Shown: in pieces, positions 56,056-64,000 of the stretch | How positions within the stretch are numbered: position 1 is the first letter of the stretch | How the letters are laid out: every line of letters starts with the position of its first letter | NCBI GenBank assembly: GCA_038049695.1 | Contig: CP142460.1 | Coordinates: 25,824,001 to 25,888,000 of the forward strand | Length of the DNA: 64,000 bases | Direction of reading: 5' to 3' | Source of the DNA: Cinnamomum chago | Lineage: Eukaryota; Streptophyta; Magnoliopsida; Laurales; Lauraceae | Notes under the pieces: model-generated | Databases searched by the model: none | Seen by the model: only the letters and a program-made list of their open reading frames with translations | Told to the model about the DNA's origin: nothing | Position numbers and translations under genes: made by a program

Positions 56056-57264
56056 TGATCTGTTGTGGAAATCAATCAAATTACCAAACTAAACTACTAG
56101 TATAATAGTAGAGTAAGGGTCGAACCCACAGAGATTGCTAATTGTTTAAAAACCAAGGTTGAATTTAATTTTAATTCCAAAAGGAGTGATTGATTGTTGA
56201 ATTTTCTAAAATAACTGAGAACTGAAATTAAAGCAGAATTATAATTAAGTTAAATGATGAACAAGTTTAGAAAAGGAATTCCTAGGGTTGTCGAATTCAC
56301 CACTAATCTTGCAACTATCTTTAATTGTATTAATTTTCGGTTATTATATTAGGATGTAAAGATGTATTTTAGCTACAAGCCAAAATACATCACCAAGAAA
56401 ATCACGCACCAAAACCCCAAGTACGAATTATCTTTGGATAATACGAACCGTCTACGCTACTTCTACTGTCATAGACACGACTCGTTTTCCTAAGTTATAA
56501 CTCGTCCTACGGTTTTGGTGTATGTATAAGAATCACCATTGTATAACCACATATGCAAAATCACAGATGTGAAAAGAAAATAAAACCATTAATTGCAATA
56601 AATCTCAATGTTATACAATCAACATCCCAATGTAATTACTCCAAAAATTAAATACAAAAAAGAAAAAGTTACTTGACTAGGGTTTCATCTAAACCCTAGG
56701 AATAGGAGAAGCTTAGCCCATGATGGTGGAAGAGGAGGAAACCATAGCCATGGAGTTCTTCATCTTCTTCTTTCGAGTTGTCTTCTTCTTCTCCTTCCTC
56801 TTTTTCCCTTTCTCTCCTTCCACCTTCAAACTAGAACCACCGAATGATAGATCCCCTTCACCTCCTAATATCTCTCTCTTTGTTAAAACCCTTTTTCCTC
56901 ATCTCTTAAGAGAAAATCAATGAAAATCCTGTAATTAATAAAAATGGGCCCAAGGAAGGGTGATAGAAGGCTCCAAATTGGGTTCTTTTATGCTAAAATA
57001 GGCCCTAATCCACTAACATATGGGCCAAGCCTCTCTTCTAACCCATAACCACTTGTTTTCCACTTCTTTTAGCACTTCAAAGCCCAATATTCTTCTTTTG
57101 CTCTAATTCCACCACTAAATCATCAACTTTGTCAAGCTTTCTCTGTAAAAAGAGGAAACAAGAATTAACTAGCAAATGCATATAAATTGAAGAAAATAAA
57201 ATAATAAAAGTGCAAGAATATCTAGGATTAATAGAATAAATATGCACTTTTTAACCATTTATCA
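56056..57264 (-). repeat. Athila LTR copy 2, full length
   Basis: 1209 bp, TGATCTGTTGTGG to TTTATCA in plus orientation. It is the 5' LTR for the gag-protease unit and at the same time the 3' LTR for the short unit to its right. Confidence 0.92.
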
Positions 57265-58152
57265 CAGCCCCCGACTTACACTTTGCTAGTCCTCGAGCAA
57301 AGCCAAGGAAACAAGAGACAAAGAAACAACTAACTAAATCCTCTTTCGTGGGATACACGGTTGCATTTACCATATGCAATAAGGCTTTAAACCCCTATGT
57401 TACCCTAGTGGACGAGTTATAGTCTCGTGAGGGTGTGCAGTGAATCTACCCACAAAATTCTATCACCCCCCAACTTGAACACAATATACTCCACAATCAA
57501 TAAAATTGAAGCTTAGTGAATGTGTATCTGAACTACGATCGAAGCAATGTATCAATAATATCACTAAAAGCAACCCGTGAATCCCCAAATGTACATAACC
57601 AGATAGAATTATTGTGCACCAAAGTAACAACCACAACAAGATGTTTAGGCAATGAGACTCCTCTTTCAAATAGGCGTTACTTTGACTTTAAATCTCACCA
57701 AAAGATATCACTCACAAATGAAGCTCACAGAGATGGGATGTATATGTATTCTCTCATCACGTGGATAGAATAAATGTTGAGTACAAACCAAATAATCCAA
57801 ATGCAAATATGAATGAAAACTCAACAAGAACATCATAGAGAGGAGAAGAAACCACTACGAGAAATCAACTCTCAAAGTCACATGTTCACTACAGTCACAT
57901 CCTCAATCATCAACTACTACACCTTTGGGGTTGGCTAGGTCTTTATTCCAGTTGTAACATAGGTCAGGGTCAAGGATAAAGTAAGGGTAGACGAATCACA
58001 ATCTCATGAAATAAGTGAAGAAGCCGAAGTGAACCAACTGCAGTTTTTCAAACTCATCATCTCTTTGGAACATTTCATCACTACTTCCAAACTCCAAATG
58101 AAGCAATTCCAAACTACTTACAATCTTCTACTTGAGAAAACAAAAAAAAAGT
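57265..58152 (-). other. Athila 3' internal remnant with polypurine tract
   Basis: The minus strand reads GTAAGTCGGGGGCTG just before LTR copy 2, a polypurine tract in the expected place. The remaining 870 bp hold no recognisable domain and no PBS next to LTR copy 3, so this is what is left of the interior of a second element copy. Confidence 0.7.
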
Positions 58153-59360
58153 TGATCTGTCGTGGAAATCAATCAAATTACCAAACTAAACTACTAGTAT
58201 AGTAGTAGAGTAAGGGACGAACCCACAGAGATTGCTATTTGTTTAAAAACCAAGGTTGAATTTAATTTTAATTCCAAAAAGAGTGATTGATTGTTGAATT
58301 TTCTAAAATAACTGAGAACTGAAATTAAAGCAGAATTATAATTAAATTAAACGATGAACAAGTTTAGAAAAGGAATTCCTAGGGCTGTCGAATTCACCAC
58401 TAATCTTGCAACTATCTTTAATTGTATTAATTTCCGGTTATTATATTAGGATGTAAAGATGTATTTTAGCTACAAGCCAAAATACAATCACCAAAAAAAT
58501 CACGCACCAAAACCCCAAGTACGAATTATCTTTGGATAATACGAACCGTCTACGCTACTTCTACTGTCATAGACACGACTCGTTTTCCTAAGTTATAACT
58601 CGTCCTACGGTTTTGGTGTATGTATAAGAATCACCATTGTATAACCACATATGCAAAATCACAGATGTGAAAAGAAAATAAAACCATTAATTGCAATAAA
58701 TCTCAATGTTATACAATCAACATCCCAATGTAATTACTCCAAAAATTAAATACAAAAAAGATAAAGTTACTTGACTAGGGTTTCATCTAAACCCTAGGAC
58801 TAGGAGAAGCTTAGCCCATGATGGTGGAAGAGGAGGAAACCATAGCCATGGAGTTCTTCATCTTCTTCTTTTGAGTTGTCTTCTTCTTCTCCTTCCTCTT
58901 TTTCCCTTTCTCTCCGTCCACCTCCAAACTAGAACCACCGAATGATAGATCCCCTTCACCTCCTAATATCTCTCTCTTTGTTAAAACCCTTTCCTCGTCT
59001 CTTAAGAGAAAATCAATGAAAATCCCGTAATTAATAAAAAGGGGCCCAAGGAAGGGTGATAGAAGGCTCCAAATTTGGTTCTTTTATGCTAAAATAGGCC
59101 CTAATCCACTAACATATGGGCCAAGCCTCTCTTTTAACCCATAACCACTTGTTTTCCACTTCTTTTAGCACTTCAAAGCCCAATATTCTTCTTTTGCTCT
59201 AATTCCACCACTAAATCATCAACTTTGTCAAGCTTTCTCTGTAAAAAGATGAAACAAGAATTAACTAGCAAATGCATATAAATTGGAGAAAATAAAATAA
59301 TAAAAGTGCAAGAATATCTAGGATTAACAGAATAAATATGCACTTTTTAACCAGTTATCA
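58153..59360 (-). repeat. Athila LTR copy 3, full length
   Basis: 1208 bp, highly similar to copy 2 throughout. Its outer end abuts the CTTAT duplication. Confidence 0.92.
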
Positions 59361-61090
59361 CTTATGAGTAGTGTTTTTATGTTTTCATGAAATTAGGGTT
59401 TGAGATTGGGGATTTTCATCTCAAAAGCAAGCTAAGCAAAATGGGCTTTGGGTTAATCAACCTTCATTAAGGCAAGTATAAACATTTGCTTGTGATAAGT
59501 GTTAATCATTGTAAAAGTTCATTGAGTTTTCCATGGATTTGGATTTTGTGCATTTTCCATTAAGCTTTGGAAACTAATTATGGATTGCTTGAAATGGTTA
59601 ATGGATGATGTATGAAGAGGGAACATGAAGTTCTATTTTCTTGTAGGATTTGGAGTAATTTGAATGTAGAAAAGAGAGGAATGAAAATGAGAGAAAAATC
59701 AGGTTTTTCGGACCTGTAACTCGTCCCAGGTGAGTTGAAATTGGTTCATTTTGGAATCAAGTACTCTTTCTATGAGCCTTAGTGGTCTATAAATTAGTGT
59801 TAGAAATAATTATGCTCTAATCTAGGATTTGTCAAGGTTATAGAAAATAAAAGAAAATGAACGGTAGTAAATTAAGCATAACTAAATTATGTATGGATTC
59901 TTCAAATGTGTTATCTAAACCTGCATAAGTGTTAGCTAAGTTATTGAATGTACAAACTACTATTAAAGTGATGTTCATCGAAAATAACACGTATATTCAA
60001 TGACGAAGTTTCACTCATTTGTTTGGTTTAGGAATTTGACTAGAGCATGGATAGAATTAATAGATTTGATTTGATTCCTGAGTTCGACACTACATATTAG
60101 TTTCTTAAACTCATTACTGAGCTGAACTGAATAATATAATGAATGAATGAATTAACGAATGAATAGTTACTAAAGGTAACAATGAATTATGAACAATCCT
60201 ACTGTAGTAGATGGATTTGGGGCGTTCCGGAGCTCCGTGCTGATGCTAGTTGTTCCTGGTTCGGACACTAGTAAGTCTCACAATTCCGATCATATCTATG
60301 AGTACTGATTGATGCCTTCCATTTGGAAGATGAATCCTTCCTTTGAGAGAAGACGGTAAATGAAATGAAATGAAATGGAATACAATGCGATAAAGTGAAA
60401 TGTAACAAAATGAATGCAATAGTAGTGACTATCTTGCACATGTCCATTAAATGACTTTTGTGTGTTCACCATTGTCATTATTGGAATTATCTAGACTTGT
60501 CTAGAATTGGAATTGTTATTAAATAGATTGAATGAATTCAGTATATGTATTAACATGTGCTATTATAAGATCTGTCTATACATTGTTGAACCGTCGTGTT
60601 TATTAGTGTTATTGATGACATTACATGCCCGTTTGCCCTTGCCGGTTCAGCAACGCCCCCGGTGGTAGCGGAGGAGACTGCTCCGGTTCCTCCAGGAGGA
60701 TTAAACGAATGGAATTGATGGAATACCATTTGATATGGATATTCAAGTGCGAGAAAGAACTATAACATTTTAAGAAACGTTTTGAAATGCTATTTTGTAC
60801 ATTCATTTTTGGAATGTAATTAATTGTTATTGTATGGTGTTTTGGATATGCATCGATTGACAAACTATGATGGAAATGATACATGTATAAGGACCTTATT
60901 TTTGTATACATGTAAATCGTAAATTGATATTGTCAAATATAATGTTTCCGCAAAAAATGTGTATTTGACAGGTTTATTGAGAATGTTATTCCTTGTGGAT
61001 TCCGTTTTAATTTCAGCTAATTTGGAGTTTATGGGAGTAAGTATGGGCTCACGGTTCGGGGTTATCGTAATTCGGGCTCGGGTAGTGACA

Positions 61091-62081
61091 TCTCATGATT
61101 TACTGCCCTTATTCTCAAGCAATTTGGAATTTATTGCTTTATAAACTGAACTTGGTGGCAATCAAGTGTAATATTGTGCTTGAATTGTTGGAGTCAGTCA
61201 CTTCTCGGCTAGCTCAACAAGGGGAAGGTGCCTTAACCCTTGGGAAACTACTCTTCAATGCCTATGTTTGGCATATTTGGGAAAAAAGAAATGGCAGAAT
61301 TTTCAAGAATATATTAAGGACATGTGAATTAGTTATGCAGAAAAATTTTCAAGTAGTGACCACCAGAATTCTCTATCTTGGTATCAACTTACCAAATAGA
61401 ATTCACTGCCATTGGAATGGTCCACCACATGTCCATGCGACTCATCCTCATCTGGTTGTTGAAAGGCAAACAAGGTGGAGATTATCAATAGTTTCAACTA
61501 ACCAGGTATTAGTAGGAATTTTGTGGAGCAACATACATCAAGCGTAGCATGGCCGAATTGTGCAGATGTTTGATTATTATGAAGGCGTTTTTCAGCTCAT
61601 CCCAAATAATGTTCAATCCATCACCATTGAGACTGAACTATCTCTCCAGCATATTCTTTTAGACCCATCCCAATCTAATTGGTTTAGCGTTTCCAAGCAA
61701 GGAAACTACATGCAGTTGTTAAGAGATTCCAGCAGATGCATTTCTCATTATTACATCCAAAGACTGTCAGGATCAGCAAATCCATTAGTAGAAATATTGG
61801 AACACTTCCAATAAATGTTGGTAACATTGAGCAACTGTATAATTATATCCGAGATTAGGGATTGACTTCTTACAAGGGAATATTTCTTTCGTTTGTACAG
61901 GGGAATGATCTATTTTGTTTGAATTATTGGAATTAGCCTAATGGTCATTTGGTTTGTTTTATTTTATGGGGTATGCCCCATTTGGAGTTTCTGAGATCTT
62001 TTTGGGTCTTGGAACTCCTTTTCTATACTATCTTACTTTCTCAGAAATGAAGACCTAACTTATTCTTCAAAAAAAAAAAAA
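61091..62081 (+). pseudogene. L1 ORF2 C-terminal part (right piece) and poly(A) end
   Basis: Continues the zf-RVT domain from 51882: MIYCPYSQAIWNLLLYKLNL, then LLFNAYVWHIWEKRNGRIFK, a conserved L1 motif. A stop at 61545 precedes a decayed frame to 61814. The element ends with an A run (62069-62081) after TTATTCTTC, as L1 elements do. Confidence 0.85.
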
Positions 62082-62187
62082 GTTTGATGGGTGTGTGCAC
62101 GGAGTTACAGCTTGTCATAGGTGGGGTCTTGGTCTTGGTCTCAAAAAATGTATGTTCAAAAGGAAAATGAGCTTCTCTGTATGGAGC

Positions 62188-62530
62188 CTTTTTTTTTTTT
62201 TTTTTTTTCATAAATAGAATCTCATTAAGAAACCAAAGCCAAGACAAGACGTAAAAAAAAAAGGGTGAAACAACAACAACAAACCACTTACCCATCCCCA
62301 CTTGTTCCCTACCCCAATCCAAAATAAAGTTTTGATTCAAACTATATTTTAGTTTAGCAAGCATGTGAACACCCTCATCCTTAGACTCAGGAACAAAAGA
62401 AATATGAGATTAAGTCTTTGATATCTAAAATAATTGGGTTGATACCCAAGTCATAACAACCATTGAGAGCGTCAACAACCTCCTATGCCCTTCAGCCAAA
62501 ATGGTCAACCTTTTTTTTCCTGAAGAATGC
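62188..62530 (-). pseudogene. Second L1 3' end, RNase H remnant
   Basis: The T run at 62188-62208 is the poly(A) tail of a minus-strand L1. Upstream on that strand EVVDALNGCYDLGINPIILD, IKDLISYF and, in another frame, FVPESKDEGVHMLAKLKYSL match the C-terminal half of the L1-type RNase H. It is short and 5' truncated. Confidence 0.7.
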
Positions 62531-62546
62531 CTCATAGGAGAACACT

Positions 62547-63074
62547 AGGGTTGCAAATGGGATGGTTCTGGATCGGAACCATAGTGGACCCGGACTCATA
62601 CCCATTTCTAAATAACAGTTATGGACCCACTTTTGACTCGGAACCTATTTTGTTGGTTCCAGACCCGGTTCCAATAGGAAAACCCGGATCCACTTCTAGA
62701 ACCAGGTCTATCTAGAGGACTGAAATCTAGTTTTAAATTCGATTCTAATTCCTCTTTATTCTTCTTTTTCTTTTTCTTAAAATAAGCATAGTATTCAACT
62801 TAAAATAGTGTGTCAAGTCTCCTACCTTTCAATATTATACATAAAAATGTCCAAAAAGTTGATTTTGAGGTACAATTTTCCATATCAAAGACTCATATAC
62901 CGGGTCTCAAGTCCACAGGTTAGAACCTATACGGACCCGAAACCTGACCCGTTTATCAATCGGAACCTAAATTGGGTTTCGGTCACCGACCCTTTTTTTA
63001 ATCGATTCCAGACCCGCTTTTTATGAGTTGGAACTTCCGGGTAATTGGAGAATCGGATATCCGTTTGCAACCCT
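62547..63074. mobile_element. hAT-like MITE (AGGGTTGCAAATGG)
   Basis: The left end AGGGTTGCAAATGGGATGG and the right end (inverse AAGGGTTGCAAACGGATATC) form inverted repeats around sequence rich in GGAACC and GACCCGG. No clear 8-bp flank was found. Confidence 0.65.
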
Positions 63075-64000
63075 TCTTCCTGGGGCCAATGACTAGGTAT
63101 TGCCCTGGCTTCTTGTTTCCCTCTCTGCTTAAGTGAGACAGAGTGAGACTCCCACCATTTTTTTCCAATGTTTTGGCTTTGGTATTTCTAATTGGCTTCT
63201 CCACTCTGCCAAATCCTTTCACCCCAGTTCATACTCTCTCTCTCTCTCTCTTCTATATGGGTCTCTTTTTCGGTACGTTGTCACTACAATGCTAGGATTG
63301 CTTTGGGTGCAGCTTTTATAATATCTGCTCATGCTATTTGGACCTGGTGCAGGTTGAGCTAGGCCCAAATCCACTGGCCCCGACTCATGAGCTCGAGGGT
63401 CAACTTGACCCGACCCATTGGATCAGCCCACAAATTCTAATGGGTATCAGCCAGTTACTTGAATTGTGGGAAGTTATCCTATTTAGGCTTCCTAGTAGCT
63501 GCTAGTTTCCTATTTGTTTCATATTGTTAATTAGTTTCCATATTTGATTAGAAACCCTTTGAAAGAAGAATCTTAGTGGGAAAGAGATATGTTATTATAA
63601 ATATGTGAATCTTGTTTTGGGATCGATACTTAATGAATTGAAGATTTCTGATTTGGCTTAATTTGTGTTTGGCTTCTTGATCGTGCGTTGTTGGCTATTT
63701 CGAATCCATCTGGTTTCGGCCAAATCGTCACTGCAGGTTTCGACGGGTTAGGCCCAAATGACTCGGTCCACAATGACGGGTCGGGCCCAAGTGACTCGGT
63801 CCACGATGGTGGGTTAGGTCTAAGTGACCCAAGTCCGTGATGAGCCCAGGTCTAAATCCACCCATTGAGGGTCGGGTCCAGATCCACTGAATGATAAAGT
63901 CAGCGCGTCGTTCCATCTACCTGCTTTTACCAAGTCCTGCGGAGGAGATCCTACCTGCCTCTTCTGTTGGGAGCGGTTCGAAGACTCCGCCAGATTGAAT
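63075..64000. other. Right edge: possible retrotransposon LTR, no gene seen
   Basis: A CT microsatellite lies at 63235-63250. From about 63340 the sequence has LTR-like features (TATTATAAATATGTG near 63592, repeated GGGTCGGGCCCAAGTGACTC blocks to 63830). No PBS or coding domain is visible before the window ends. Confidence 0.3.

Larger units (their letters stand above)
52570..59360 (-). mobile_element. Athila-type gypsy element with three LTR copies
   Basis: Starts TGATCTGTC and ends CAGTTATCA, flanked by the 5-bp duplication CTTAT (52565-52569 and 59361-59365). Three direct copies of one LTR are present: 52570-53210 (truncated), 56056-57264 and 58153-59360. Minus-strand gag and aspartic protease lie between the first two. 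No reverse transcriptase, RNase H or integrase remains. Confidence 0.9.
51883..61090 (+). mobile_element. Gypsy-type solo LTR in L1, itself split by an Athila element
   Basis: Starts TGTTACACCTCGACCC and ends CGGGTAGTGACA, with the 5-bp duplication TCTCA on both sides (51878-51882, 61091-61095). Removing the nested element at 52570-59360 leaves about 2.4 kb with no coding region, so it is best read as a solo LTR. It is the same family as 14374. Tekay-like affiliation is inferred from the long LTR and its terminal style. Confidence 0.85.

Overview
The window is nuclear DNA of a flowering plant: AT-rich, intron-bearing, and built almost entirely of nested plant transposable elements with a few pieces of host-type genes between or inside them. 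The lineage cannot be fixed from the sequence. A DUF1985/plant-mobile-domain-like gene, Athila, SIRE-type and L1 remnants and CACTA elements would fit many woody angiosperms (a magnoliid or early-diverging eudicot is a guess).

Layout. 1-2183 (minus): three spliced exons of a DUF1985/plant-mobile-domain-like gene that runs off the left edge, its first intron filled with an AT-rich minisatellite. 4141-4268 (minus): first exon of a GH1 beta-glucosidase gene with a one-base deletion, with a perfect 28-bp palindrome 84 bp upstream of its ATG. 5556-10548: a MITE split by a degenerate copia element (5722-10199) with 5-bp flanking repeats; the copia carries a 62-bp perfect-arm palindrome. 10745-16567: MITEs, a hAT-like element with a second element inserted in it, an L1 endonuclease fragment and a gypsy-type LTR. 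16568-20184: a SIRE-like copia keeping LTR, PBS, gag and PPT but lacking pol (TR-GAG-like). 20243-23030: copia RNase H, LTR and gag in that order, the LTR split by a hAT-like element. 25753-30916: a complete CACTA element with a CTA target duplication. 34017-45744: a second, 11.7-kb CACTA-like element carrying a small plant-specific ORF and two spliced exons of an ERD6-like sugar transporter. 51384-62081: an L1 ORF2 fragment split by a gypsy solo LTR, itself split by an Athila-type element with three LTRs. 62188-64000: a second L1 3' end, a hAT-like MITE and a possible LTR at the right edge.

Very little here is likely to be a working gene. The best candidates are the DUF1985-like gene at the left edge and the small ORF at 38870-39274. 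The most informative features are the nested insertions with target duplications that date one another, the CACTA capture of transporter exons, and a related ~170-bp tandem array in both CACTA elements.
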